A stretch of 64,000 nt of DNA, from NCBI GenBank assembly GCA_023459055.1, contig JAEWVR010000030.1:1-64000 (forward strand). Direction: 5' to 3'. Numbering within the stretch: position 1 is the stretch's first letter; every line of letters starts with the position of its first letter. A model generated the notes under the pieces. It ran no database searches and was not told the DNA's origin. It saw nothing but the letters and a program-made list of their open reading frames with translations. The translations under genes and the position numbers were made by a program. This DNA comes from Fibrobacterota bacterium (GTDB lineage Bacteria; Fibrobacterota; Chitinivibrionia; Chitinivibrionales; Chitinispirillaceae). This document shows positions 51,638 through 60,505 of the stretch, in pieces.

Positions 51638-52732
51638 TTATTTTTTTTCTGAAACTTTTTGTAAAAATTTCTTCTCAAGCCGTAAGTAACGCATATCTTT
51701 ACTGGAGATTAGCCGTAAAGTATGCAGGTTTTGTTCTGTCACTGTATCTTTAAAATACTGTGATTTATAAAAAAGTTCTGCATATAATTTGTTTTCTTTT
51801 GCAATTTTGACCGGTACAATTGTGTTGCTTAAAAAACTGGAGATCGTTTTTTGCTGATAAATTATACCTTTATAGAAAATTTCTGAAAAAAGAAGCATAA
51901 CCAGTATTATTGTCACAGTTATGAGAGATGAAACAATAATCGCATATAAAGGGTGCTCCCTGCTGAAACTTGTCTGCGATGTTGCTTCACTCACAGTATT
52001 TTTTTGAAGCATTGAAAGAGCAGAAATCCTGTGTGACTGAAGAAGCGTCGCCAGTGCCTCATAAACTTTGTATTGTGTCAGACATGTTGTCTGAAATAGC
52101 TGTCTGACATTAAGCTTGCCATCAATCTTTGTAAAGAGATAATAGGCCGGAAGCTTGATAGGGTCAGGATTGAGCTCATCAGTTATATCTGATGGTTTTT
52201 CATCCGGCTTGAAAATCATATCCTCAGATATGACTGTAATCATCCTGTTCCATTCATCAAATCTGCGCATTGCTTCCATCACGATATTTTCAATTGGGAA
52301 ACTGATATCGCAAACAGTAAATGGATCAACTGTGCGTAGTGAACTGAAGTGGTAAGTACCGTGCTTCCATTGAAACAGGCTGCAGATAATATCTTCCAGT
52401 ACAGATTCTCCAAAGGAGGTCATTTCGCTCTTTGTCAACAATCCTTTGTTGATAATATCTTTTGTCAAAGCATCAATATCATCCTCAAACGAACTGATAT
52501 GGCCTTTAACTATTTCTGGTGGCTGAAGCTTTACTTCGACAAGATACATTGATAATTTTGTAACGAATTTCTCATTTTCGGTTTCAGCACCTACAATTAA
52601 TCCGTTTTTAAAAATAACGATACCATCCGAACGCCCATCATTTAATATGAGTTTTCCGGTAATCTTCTGCTGTGTAAGCAGTTGAAATACATCTGCAAGA
52701 ATGAACTCTTTGAGCGTCCCGCTTAAGACCAC
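51638..52732 (-). CDS. DUF4388 (PATAN-type) protein with a C-terminal membrane segment
   Basis: This 364-residue protein has an N-terminal DUF4388 domain (about 1-115), LSGTLKEFILADVFQLLTQQKITGKLIL then IVIFKNGLIVGAE, which is widespread in Deltaproteobacteria and FCB bacteria in signalling proteins. A central region is helical (about 180-250). One transmembrane helix lies at about 265-287, with a C-terminal coil. Membership in the GTPase cluster suggests a signalling adaptor. The gene follows the TPR gene after 19 bp and precedes the GTPase gene after about 160 bp. Confidence 0.75.
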   Translation of the reverse strand: MVLSGTLKEFILADVFQLLTQQKITGKLILNDGRSDGIVIFKNGLIVGAETENEKFVTKLSMYLVEVKLQPPEIVKGHISSFEDDIDALTKDIINKGLLTKSEMTSFGESVLEDIICSLFQWKHGTYHFSSLRTVDPFTVCDISFPIENIVMEAMRRFDEWNRMITVISEDMIFKPDEKPSDITDELNPDPIKLPAYYLFTKIDGKLNVRQLFQTTCLTQYKVYEALATLLQSHRISALSMLQKNTVSEATSQTSFSREHPLYAIIVSSLITVTIILVMLLFSEIFYKGIIYQQKTISSFLSNTIVPVKIAKENKLYAELFYKSQYFKDTVTEQNLHTLRLISSKDMRYLRLEKKFLQKVSEKK

Positions 52733-52751
52733 GGCATATCTCCTTACAAAT

Positions 52752-54866
52752 CTATGTCTGACTTTTAGAACTGGATTTCAGAAATCGTTGAATATCCCCT
52801 GCACGTCGAAATAAAACAACAATATTATATACTAATAATAGTGCCAGAGTGAGATAAAAATCTACACCAATCGAATTATCATCAGAACGTCTTATCAAAA
52901 ACAGGTACCCTGAGTAAACAAGACTGGTTATTGAAAGCAGAAGTATTGATGATACTGATGATTTTTTGGGATTTAGAAACCGTGATGAGCCAGGAACCAG
53001 TATATCAATCAGCATTTCACGGAAAAACCGGATTTTTGCATACCTGCCTGTTATACTCAGCCTGATTTTGTCGAGTTTTTTGTCTGTCGTAATATATGCA
53101 ATCTGTCTGTCGCATGAACAACAAAGAATACCATGGGCGCATTTCTTACAACTGATTCTCCCGCAATACTTACATTCAAAAAGTTTCTTTATACGGGATG
53201 GTGCTTTGAAAATGGAAACCAGAAGCAACGTAACAAAAATCAGTATAAATACTATAAATGATACCATCGCATTAAAACCAATAAATGATGTCCCCCAACG
53301 CTCATTTGCTACCTGCCAACTTCCATTGTTTCGGGAAAAAACGTGCTTCCAGAAATATGAAGCAGTATAGTCCGGAATCATCAGTTTGCGTATTGATGGC
53401 CAATTGTCAGAGAATAACATATCATTCTGATGTATGAACGTATTTACTGTATGATTATCTTCTTTTGCGGCTTTATCTATATGTTCTGTACCTGGAAGAG
53501 TCTGTTTCTGCATCAGGTAACACTGGCCGAGATTAAAGTGCGCACTTACATCCCGGTCTGGTAGCGAGATCGCATTCTGGAAATATTCATTAGCTTTTTC
53601 ATAATCGCCCTTTTGAAAAGCAATGTTTCCTGCCATCACTGTGATCACCGGATCGTTATTCTTTAATGCCAGCGCTTTGTTGATCATTTGCTGTGCAAAT
53701 GCAAAATCACCCTTTTTATAACTTGCAATTGCAATTGCAGAAATAAAATAAGGATTATCTTTATTACTGGAATACTTTAAAGTCAGTTTATTTAAAAAAT
53801 CATCTGTCACACCATCAGAAATACTTTTTTTAAGCATTACAATTGAACCTTCAGGATCTTTAATGCTGTCACTCATCACTCTGATTCTTGTATCCAATGG
53901 CGACAGAATCAAAATGAGAATCGCGACCACAAGAACGGATTTATCTTTTTTGTCAACATGCGGCCATACCAGTATTGATGTCAGCCAAAAAAAAACGTTC
54001 ACACCAAAGAATAGTGTTGAGATAACGATCAGTGATGCAAGAATTGTTCGTAAAGTTGACGAAACAGAGAGAGGGTACAGATCTGAGACATGATGCACCG
54101 CAAATGGCAGGTACTTAATTGCTATCAGTGTGAAGAGGGTGAATAGCAGCACGGTAAAAAATGTATGAATCCAGAAGTAATTATCTGAAAAGAAGTTTGT
54201 CTGACTGCTCCATGATCTGCCGATCGTTGAAAAATAGGCGAACAATGCGCTTTTCATTCCGTCAATGTCACCTGGACATGATTGGACAAACCTGCGCTTT
54301 AATGACCAGGTCTGGTTGGGATCGAATTTTTCAATCCAGCTGTATAAATGGTTTGTCACCTGAATGTTTTTCTGATCTGCATAGTATTTTGTAAGATGCT
54401 TGAGTTGAAGACTTACAACAGTGGATGCATTTGCACCGGAGCTTATTAATTGTTTGTAAAGAGATATCATTGCCGAGTCGGCAAAGTTGGCGAATTCATA
54501 ACGGGTGAACTCAACAAAAAGAAGCCATGTCGTACCCGGGGCGTTTTGTGCTCTGTTAATTGCAAGTCTGAAAAGTGAATCTGATGCAGATGGGTTATTA
54601 TCAGATAGAAGTAATCCTTTAATAAGGAAAATCCACGCGTTGGGTTGAATTGCAAAATCAAGACGTGAGAGAATCTGCTCTTTTTTTGTGTTGTCAATCG
54701 GGATTATTTGAGTGGTACTCTCAATTGACTGCTGAGCAAACGTCTGATTTCGTACCTTGAGTGCAGAATCGATTGCACTAAACAAATAGTTATCCTCAGT
54801 GGCACCAAAGGAAAAAGAGAAAAGCACTAACATTATCAGTATATGGAAGTGTATTTTGTTAGTCAC
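52752..54866 (-). CDS. Membrane protein with TPR repeats and a zinc-ribbon-like cysteine cluster
   Basis: This 704-residue protein has an N-terminal signal-like segment (about 5-21). Several membrane helices lie near 235-310 (FFTVLLFTLFTLIAIKYL and following) and again near 530-560 and 640-690. TPR units sit between (YKKGDFAFAQQMINKALAL; GNIAFQKGDYEKANEYFQNAISL; FNLGQCYLMQK). After the fourth membrane segment, CKYCGRISCKKCAHGILCCSCD (about 570-590) is a cluster of cysteines that would bind zinc on the cytoplasmic side. Function is unknown. It is first in the GTPase cluster on the minus strand. Confidence 0.7.
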   Translation of the reverse strand: MTNKIHFHILIMLVLFSFSFGATEDNYLFSAIDSALKVRNQTFAQQSIESTTQIIPIDNTKKEQILSRLDFAIQPNAWIFLIKGLLLSDNNPSASDSLFRLAINRAQNAPGTTWLLFVEFTRYEFANFADSAMISLYKQLISSGANASTVVSLQLKHLTKYYADQKNIQVTNHLYSWIEKFDPNQTWSLKRRFVQSCPGDIDGMKSALFAYFSTIGRSWSSQTNFFSDNYFWIHTFFTVLLFTLFTLIAIKYLPFAVHHVSDLYPLSVSSTLRTILASLIVISTLFFGVNVFFWLTSILVWPHVDKKDKSVLVVAILILILSPLDTRIRVMSDSIKDPEGSIVMLKKSISDGVTDDFLNKLTLKYSSNKDNPYFISAIAIASYKKGDFAFAQQMINKALALKNNDPVITVMAGNIAFQKGDYEKANEYFQNAISLPDRDVSAHFNLGQCYLMQKQTLPGTEHIDKAAKEDNHTVNTFIHQNDMLFSDNWPSIRKLMIPDYTASYFWKHVFSRNNGSWQVANERWGTSFIGFNAMVSFIVFILIFVTLLLVSIFKAPSRIKKLFECKYCGRISCKKCAHGILCCSCDRQIAYITTDKKLDKIRLSITGRYAKIRFFREMLIDILVPGSSRFLNPKKSSVSSILLLSITSLVYSGYLFLIRRSDDNSIGVDFYLTLALLLVYNIVVLFRRAGDIQRFLKSSSKSQT

Positions 54867-55153
54867 AACTTAAATCTCTTGGTAAAAGTTTCAATAAACA
54901 AAATCTTATAATGATTTTCCATTCAAATCAATCGAAATTCAATTATTTAGGAAAAAATCACAACGCAGGAGCAAGTAAGGCGACAAATTATAAACCAATG
55001 CCTCAGCAATGTATAGGACTAACTCTTTTTACTGCAAACTACAGGATTAAATATCAATATAAAATTTTATTCAACCTGCTATTTAACAATAGATTATGAC
55101 AGCAACAAAAAGCAATAGCAGAAGTAAAAAAGTGAATGAAGATCAACTATAAA

Positions 55154-55174
55154 GCAGGGTGGAATACACCCTGC
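55154..55174 (-). terminator. Intrinsic terminator after rpsT
   Basis: GCAGGGTG-GAATA-CACCCTGC is a perfect 8-bp stem with a 5-base loop, only 6 bp beyond the rpsT stop. On the minus strand it is followed by TTTATAG. The rest of 54867-55153 shows no gene. Confidence 0.8.
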
Positions 55175-55179
55175 ACTAA

Positions 55180-55437
55180 TTATTTTTCGAGCTTGTTTAC
55201 AATCTGTGCAAGCTTTGATTTCTTATTGGCAGCATTGTTCCTATGGATTAAACCGGTTTTAACACTCTTATCGAGCACGGAAACAGCTTCACTCAGCGCT
55301 TTTGTTGCAGATTCTTTGTCTTTTGCGCTTGCAACATCTTTTATTGCTGTTTTAATCCTGGAACGGCCCTGACGGTTTACGAGATTTGCCGCTTTACTTG
55401 TACGAGCACGTTTTTCTACCGACTTATGCCGTTGCAT
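55180..55437 (-). CDS. rpsT: 30S ribosomal protein S20
   Basis: This 85-residue protein is lysine-rich and helical (KSVEKRARTSKAANLVNRQGRSRIKTAIK). LIHRNNAANKKSKLA is the S20 C-terminal signature, in which K-x-x-RLA is usual; here KKSKLA is present. It binds 16S rRNA in the small subunit. The start is ATG 55437. It follows obg after about 170 bp and is separated from the next operon by a terminator. Confidence 0.95.
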   Translation of the reverse strand: MQRHKSVEKRARTSKAANLVNRQGRSRIKTAIKDVASAKDKESATKALSEAVSVLDKSVKTGLIHRNNAANKKSKLAQIVNKLEK

Positions 55438-55605
55438 GTAATAGATCTCCTTAATACTAGGTTAATACTCTGGTTAAACCAGATGTGAATTCAATATGTA
55501 AAGTTCTACAATATATATCAGATTTTAAATCAATGCAACAGTATTTGTTAAAAAAAGTTGCAATCCAGTGCATTATTCTTCCTCTGAATTACTATGTCCC
55601 GTTAA

Positions 55606-56607
55606 TTAATAGTCCACAAATTCGCTTTCTTCAATGTTCTTGTTTTCCTGGACAACCTCATATATTCTTTGCAAAACATCATTAACGCCATCACCGGTAA
55701 CTGCCGACATTGTCATCCAGCCATCAGGTACTACAACAGGCATTTCTTCTGTAATTAAATCTTTTTTGGTAAGAATGAATATCTTTGGTTTATTTGCCAG
55801 ATTCTCGCTGTACTGTGTTAACTCATTAAGGAGTACATCTGCGTCATTGAGTGGATTCTCTGATGATGCCTCAACCATTATCGCAAGTGCTTTTGTCCTT
55901 TCTATATGACGCAGGAAACGGATGCCAAGACCTTTACCCTGATGACAGTTTTCAATCAGACCGGGAATATCGGCGACAACAAACGAATCGTATCCCTGTT
56001 TCATTCTGACAATACCCAGGTGCGGTTCCTTTGTTGTAAAGGGGTAATCAGCAATTTTGGGGCGTGCTGCTGAAATACGCGATAAAAACGTAGATTTCCC
56101 TGCATTAGGGCGTCCTACCAGGCCTACATCGGCAAGCACTTTCAGTACAAGACGTAACTGTTTTTCCTCACCGGGTTTTCCAGGTTCACACTGGTCCGGA
56201 TTTGGATTTTTACGGGTCACAAGAGCCGCATTTCCACGTCCTCCACGTCCACCCTTTGCTACGAGAATCTTCGCACCGTTATCAAGACAGTCTACAACGA
56301 TCTCCTTTGTAAGATCATCGTGAATTACTGTTCCAAGCGGGATGGGAATCAGGATATCCTCTCCACTTTTCCCGGTCATGTTTTTGCCCTTTCCATGCGC
56401 GCCACGCTCAGCTTTATAGTTCTGACGATATGCGATATCCTGAAGCGTGTGAATATTTGATGATCCAACAAGGTAGATATGTCCACCTCTTCCACCATCC
56501 CCGCCATCAGGCCCGCCTTTGGGTATGTACTTGAGACGCTCATACGAGTGACACCCGTTGCCGCCATCACCTGCTTTGACCTGGATCTTTGTTTCATCTA
56601 TAAACAT
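55606..56607 (-). CDS. obg: Ribosome-associated GTPase Obg/CgtA
   Basis: This 333-residue protein has the glycine-rich Obg fold at about 1-155 (KAGDGGNGCHSYERLKYIPKGGPDGGDGGRGG), then a G domain with GRPNAGKSTFL, DIPGL and LTKKDL. It takes part in late 50S assembly and stress control. It lacks the C-terminal OCT domain, as in many short Obg proteins. ATG 56607 starts the canonical MFIDE. Its gene sits with rpsT, fmdB and rimO on the minus strand. Confidence 0.95.
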   Translation of the reverse strand: MFIDETKIQVKAGDGGNGCHSYERLKYIPKGGPDGGDGGRGGHIYLVGSSNIHTLQDIAYRQNYKAERGAHGKGKNMTGKSGEDILIPIPLGTVIHDDLTKEIVVDCLDNGAKILVAKGGRGGRGNAALVTRKNPNPDQCEPGKPGEEKQLRLVLKVLADVGLVGRPNAGKSTFLSRISAARPKIADYPFTTKEPHLGIVRMKQGYDSFVVADIPGLIENCHQGKGLGIRFLRHIERTKALAIMVEASSENPLNDADVLLNELTQYSENLANKPKIFILTKKDLITEEMPVVVPDGWMTMSAVTGDGVNDVLQRIYEVVQENKNIEESEFVDY

Positions 56608-56698
56608 TTACGCTTTTCTTTCATCTTATTATATACATTGCACGTGATAGATCGGAACTTTCCCAAACATCACCAGAAATCACCAAAAAAATCTACTA

Positions 56699-56956
56699 CT
56701 ATGTACTGGTAGAACTACCCGATTTGCCTGGTGACGAACTGTCAGAGCGGGCACTCTGCTTGTATTTTTCAGACCGGTAATCAGTAATGTAAAATCCGCT
56801 GCCCTTGAACAGAAATCCCGCGCCAGGTGAAAATAACCTCTTTACAGTGCCATCACAATCCTCTTTAGGACAATTTTTCAGTGGTTCTGCACTAATACTC
56901 TGATATTCCTCAAAAATATGACCACACTTTTGACATTCATATTCATACGTAGGCAT
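56699..56956 (-). CDS. FmdB-family zinc-ribbon protein
   Basis: This 85-residue protein opens with PTYEYECQKCGHIFEEYQSI and has NCPKEDCDGTVKRLFS, the CxxC...CPxxxC arrangement of the FmdB putative regulatory family. A glycine-rich FKGSGFY and a Ser-rich tail follow, as usual. The molecular role is unknown. I chose ATG 56956 because AAGGAG lies 9 bp upstream; the open frame upstream to 57055 has no support. Confidence 0.9.
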   Translation of the reverse strand: MPTYEYECQKCGHIFEEYQSISAEPLKNCPKEDCDGTVKRLFSPGAGFLFKGSGFYITDYRSEKYKQSARSDSSSPGKSGSSTST

Positions 56957-57165
56957 AATCAAAAACTCCTTGTTGCAAATCTTTCGGGCTACAGGCTCAA
57001 CAGTTTTAAACATTTGATTGGTGAAGCCCCATCTTTTGCTGGGTGCAAAATACAATTATTACTATTGAAAGGCAATAGAATAATAACAGTGAAAATTAGC
57101 ATCCGTGGTTACAAGCGTCTTGATACTCAGAGGTATGACGACATCGAATTATTACTAATAAAGTA

Positions 57166-58452
57166 CTACGGCTTTCTGATCACCTTTCCATATAAATCAT
57201 AATCTCCACAACCGATTATCTGCACCGGAATAATTGTTCCGATATCTGCATTACCTTCGGTGATAAGTACTTTCCCATCAACTTCAGGAGCATCGTGACG
57301 TGAGCGGGCTTCATAATTAAAATCCGGATCCTCAGCTACTCTGTCAATAATTACATCTATTGTTTTGCCTACTTTCGCTTCCATCAGTTCTCGGCTGATA
57401 TCCCGCTGAATAAGCATTAACTCTTCACACCTGCGTGTCGCAGTGGCTGCCTTCGGACGTGGCCGCATCCCAAATGCTTTTGTACCCTCTTCGGCAGAGT
57501 AGGGGAATACACCTAATTTGTCAAAACGGGCATGTTCAACAAATCGCTGAAGCTCCATGAAATCTTTTTCCGTCTCGCCGGGGAATCCTAAAATAAAAGC
57601 ACTGCGAATGGCGGCATCAGGTACGATTGATCGTATGTTGTCAAGAAGTGCATGAATGTCTTTTCCCGTTGTCGGCCGGTTCATGGCTTTCAGTACCGGA
57701 TCTGAAATATGCTGCAGCGGAATGTCGAAATAGGAGCAGAGACGCGATTCGTTTGCAAAAAGAGAAAGTAGTGATTTGTCAACATACTTCGGATGCAGAT
57801 ACATCACCCTGATCCATGGGAACTGTGTTTTTGCGAGAAGCTTCTCAAGTAATTTCTGTAGTGTCGAGTTGGTATCCCGGCCATAAAACGATGAATCCTG
57901 AGCAACGAGTATAAGCTCTTTTGTTCCATTTTCGTAAAGCCATTGCGCTTCTTCAATAATGTCAGTATCCGGTCGGCTGACAAATTTCCCGCGTATCGAC
58001 GGTATTACACAGAAAGTACATCCGTGAGAACAACCTTCTGCGATTTTGAGGTACTGTGATGCAATCGGCTCATCAAGCTTACGCTCAAATGGCTTCTTGA
58101 CTTTTGTAGAAAATTTTTCCTTGAAGATATGCTCCCAGTCATTCACGCCGACCCACAGGTCAACTTCAGGGAATTTATCAGCGACCTCTTTTCTGTATCG
58201 TTCTGAAAAACATCCGCTTACAATAAGCGTTGCACACTTCCCACCGTTTTTATAGGAAGCACAATCAAGAATCGACTCAATAGCCTCCTCCTGTGCTTCT
58301 CTAATGAACGAACACGTGTTGACAACGATAATTTCGGCCTCAGAAAAGTCCTCAGTAATCTCGAACCCTGCCGTTTTCAACGAATAAATAATCCTGTCAC
58401 CATCAACAAGATTTTTACTGCATCCAAGATTCTGTAAAGCTGCTTTTAGCAT
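57166..58452 (-). CDS. rimO: Ribosomal protein S12 methylthiotransferase RimO
   Basis: This 428-residue radical-SAM enzyme adds a methylthio group to an Asp of ribosomal protein S12. The UPF0004 domain (about 1-120) carries the first cluster Cys residues (NLGCSKN, VNTCSF, VSGCFS). The radical-SAM core holds GCSHGCTFCVIP (CxxxCxxC) and the TRAM domain covers the last 65 residues. KNLVD after the first Cys and IPSIRGKFVSR favour RimO over MiaB. Length is typical. It is separated from the SPOR gene by a strong hairpin. Confidence 0.93.
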   Translation of the reverse strand: MLKAALQNLGCSKNLVDGDRIIYSLKTAGFEITEDFSEAEIIVVNTCSFIREAQEEAIESILDCASYKNGGKCATLIVSGCFSERYRKEVADKFPEVDLWVGVNDWEHIFKEKFSTKVKKPFERKLDEPIASQYLKIAEGCSHGCTFCVIPSIRGKFVSRPDTDIIEEAQWLYENGTKELILVAQDSSFYGRDTNSTLQKLLEKLLAKTQFPWIRVMYLHPKYVDKSLLSLFANESRLCSYFDIPLQHISDPVLKAMNRPTTGKDIHALLDNIRSIVPDAAIRSAFILGFPGETEKDFMELQRFVEHARFDKLGVFPYSAEEGTKAFGMRPRPKAATATRRCEELMLIQRDISRELMEAKVGKTIDVIIDRVAEDPDFNYEARSRHDAPEVDGKVLITEGNADIGTIIPVQIIGCGDYDLYGKVIRKP

Positions 58453-58467
58453 ATTCCCCTAAATAAT

Positions 58468-58498
58468 GCGGGCTTTGCATTTATTCTGCAAAGCCCGC
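58468..58498 (-). terminator. Strong intrinsic terminator between the SPOR gene and rimO
   Basis: GCGGGCTTTGCA-TTTATTC-TGCAAAGCCCGC is a 12-bp perfect stem with a 7-base loop. It lies 32 bp beyond the SPOR gene stop on the minus strand and 16 bp upstream of the rimO start. The following bases on the minus strand (ATTATTT) are only moderately T-rich. It probably ends transcription of the SPOR lipoprotein gene. Confidence 0.8.
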
Positions 58499-58530
58499 GA
58501 AAAATGTTTTAAATCAAACTGTTAAAATTG

Positions 58531-59355
58531 TTACCAGCCACTTGTTCCCCAACCGCTGTCTTTATTATCATTATCATTCGCAGGAGGTGTTGCTGGTGTT
58601 GGTGTTGTGGTTGTTCCTGATGACGGTGCTACGGCGGGAGTTGTTGATGTGGTACTACCAGATGCTGGTGTACCTGTACTGCCAGTTGTTGTACCCCAAT
58701 CAGAACTGCTTGATGTCGAAGTTGATGAGCTGGAAGATGGGGCTTCGTAGGAATTATTCTGGTAACTGCTGCCACTGTTTCCAAATGAACCGGCATCAAG
58801 ACCGACATTATCATTCGACTTGTTATCGATCCAGTAGTCATAACCTGATGGTTTCAGGTTGTTTTCAGCAAATTCCCGTGCTGAAGCAACAGTTGAAAAA
58901 CCACCGATTCGAAGACGATAATAGGTTCCGCTGAGATCTGGAGTAGGATTTTGAACCTCAGCAATATACGCCGGATAACCAGCTTCTTCAAGTATGTTTT
59001 TGTTACGTTCTGCAAGAGACGGTGATCTTATGGTGGATACCTGTACAACATATCTGCCATTTGCTGTAAAACCAGCGCCGGATGCAGAACGTGTTGATGG
59101 TCTACCGGAACTTGCACCTGATGGTGTGAATGTTTCAGCTGTGTTCAACTTTTCTTTTTGTGAACCACCCTTGTCGTCCTTGTAAAACTCGTTGAAGATA
59201 TCGTCAGATTCATTTGTTTTTGTCTGTGTTGATTGGTTTGATGCCACAGGTGTCTGGGTAAATTTGGTTGTACTGGTCTCCTTTTTTTTATTACAACCAG
59301 TAAATACCAGTGCTGATACAGCCATACCAACTATTAGGAGTTTTCCCCGAAGCAT
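58531..59355 (-). CDS. SPOR-domain lipoprotein with Ser/Thr-rich tail
   Basis: This 274-residue protein has a lipobox, VFTGC, near residue 21. A SPOR domain (about 98-172) shows GRYVVQVSTIRSPSLAERN and GTYYRLRIGGFSTVASARE, a fold that binds septal peptidoglycan stripped of stem peptides. The last 90 residues are Ser/Thr/Pro-rich and low in complexity (SSSSSTSTSSSSDWGTTTG). It is probably a periplasmic division or envelope protein. It precedes the strong terminator. Confidence 0.85.
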   Translation of the reverse strand: MLRGKLLIVGMAVSALVFTGCNKKKETSTTKFTQTPVASNQSTQTKTNESDDIFNEFYKDDKGGSQKEKLNTAETFTPSGASSGRPSTRSASGAGFTANGRYVVQVSTIRSPSLAERNKNILEEAGYPAYIAEVQNPTPDLSGTYYRLRIGGFSTVASAREFAENNLKPSGYDYWIDNKSNDNVGLDAGSFGNSGSSYQNNSYEAPSSSSSTSTSSSSDWGTTTGSTGTPASGSTTSTTPAVAPSSGTTTTPTPATPPANDNDNKDSGWGTSGW

Positions 59356-59588
59356 GTTTCCTCCTTGTGAATATTATCCTGTTTTAAAAGTTACAGGACT
59401 TTTTTCGCTCTGAGTTTTGTAGGTTTTGTCGTCTTGATCAGACAAAACAATAACCATTCTTCCTGCTTTTGACCAAACAGCCAAAAAGAGATATAAGAAT
59501 TACCTGAATATAAAATTTACCACTCGGTTAAACAAATTTCAAATAAAATTATTTATCGTAAATCCGACGGTAATTTGGAATAAAACGG

Positions 59589-60179
59589 TCAGATAACACC
59601 TTTTGTTGAGGGTATCTGATCTTTTGCACGAGCATTAATCTCAGATGCCTGGCAAAGAGCTTTTCCGAATGCCTTGAAAATTGCTTCGATAGAGTGATGG
59701 CTGTTACGGCCGCGTATAAGATCAACATGCATGGTAACTCTTGCATTGTCAACAAATGCTTTCAGAAAGTCCTCAACCAGATCACAGTCAAAATCGTTAA
59801 TTTTCCGGTCTGTTAAGGTAACATTGTAAACAAGGTTGGGCCTTCCTGCAATGTCCAGCGTGACACGGGCAAGTGATTCATCCATAGGAAGGTACATTGT
59901 CCCGTATCTGTTGATTCCCTTATTGTCACCAAGTGCCTGTGCAAATGCAGCGCCGAGACTAATACCAATGTCTTCTGCGCTGTGATGAAAATCAATGTGC
60001 GTATCACCATTACATCTCAGTGTCAGATCGAATAAACCATGTCGTGCAAACAAATTGAGCATATGATCCATGAAACCATTGCCGGATATGATGTCTGCTT
60101 TGCCGCTGCCATCAACATTTATTGCTATGTCAATATCAGTTTCTTTTGTTTTCCGCTGAACTTTTCCACAACGCACCAT
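59589..60179 (-). CDS. hisB: Imidazoleglycerol-phosphate dehydratase
   Basis: This 196-residue monofunctional HisB belongs to histidine synthesis. The motifs GFMDHMLNLFARHG, CNGDTHIDFHHSAEDIGI and RGRNSHHSIEAIFKAFGKAL carry the metal-binding histidines. There is no N-terminal phosphatase domain. The start is ATG 60179 after AGGAGTTGTC. Other his genes are not adjacent in this window. Confidence 0.95.
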   Translation of the reverse strand: MVRCGKVQRKTKETDIDIAINVDGSGKADIISGNGFMDHMLNLFARHGLFDLTLRCNGDTHIDFHHSAEDIGISLGAAFAQALGDNKGINRYGTMYLPMDESLARVTLDIAGRPNLVYNVTLTDRKINDFDCDLVEDFLKAFVDNARVTMHVDLIRGRNSHHSIEAIFKAFGKALCQASEINARAKDQIPSTKGVI

Positions 60180-60231
60180 GACAACTCCTGTTTATATATT
60201 AAGGATCTATAGTCAATAATACTATCAACTA

Positions 60232-60369
60232 TCACTCGGACTCATAATGTTTACGAATACTGTCTGACAGAGCAATAACTTTTTTCTCTGCTTCATTTAG
60301 CTCAATAAGAATGTAAAAAAGCAGCCCTATTGATGCAACCAGCATTAGTATCAGAAAAACAGTCCACAT
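60232..60369 (-). CDS. 45-residue single-membrane-helix microprotein
   Basis: Read on the minus strand from ATG 60369, the peptide is MWTVFLILMLVASIGLLFY followed by ILIELNEAEKKVIALSDSIRKHYESE. The first 22 residues form one membrane helix and the rest a charged helix. AGGAAGGTG precedes the ATG by about nine bases. It fills the gap between tatD and hisB on the same strand and ends 52 bp before hisB. No family is known to me. Confidence 0.6.
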   Translation of the reverse strand: MWTVFLILMLVASIGLLFYILIELNEAEKKVIALSDSIRKHYESE

Positions 60370-60505
60370 ATGGTTTTACACCTTCCTGATAACAATTGCT
60401 ATCAGAATGCTCAGAATTTTGCGGCAATCAATTATGTTGCCGGAATAATGTACAAAATACAACAAGGTATGATCAATAGCAAAAATCAGACTGCTATACA
60501 ATTGG

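Noticed and set aside
54911..55099. 62-residue plus-strand ORF
   Set aside because: AT-rich intergenic DNA with no ribosome binding site and a composition unlike the neighbouring genes.
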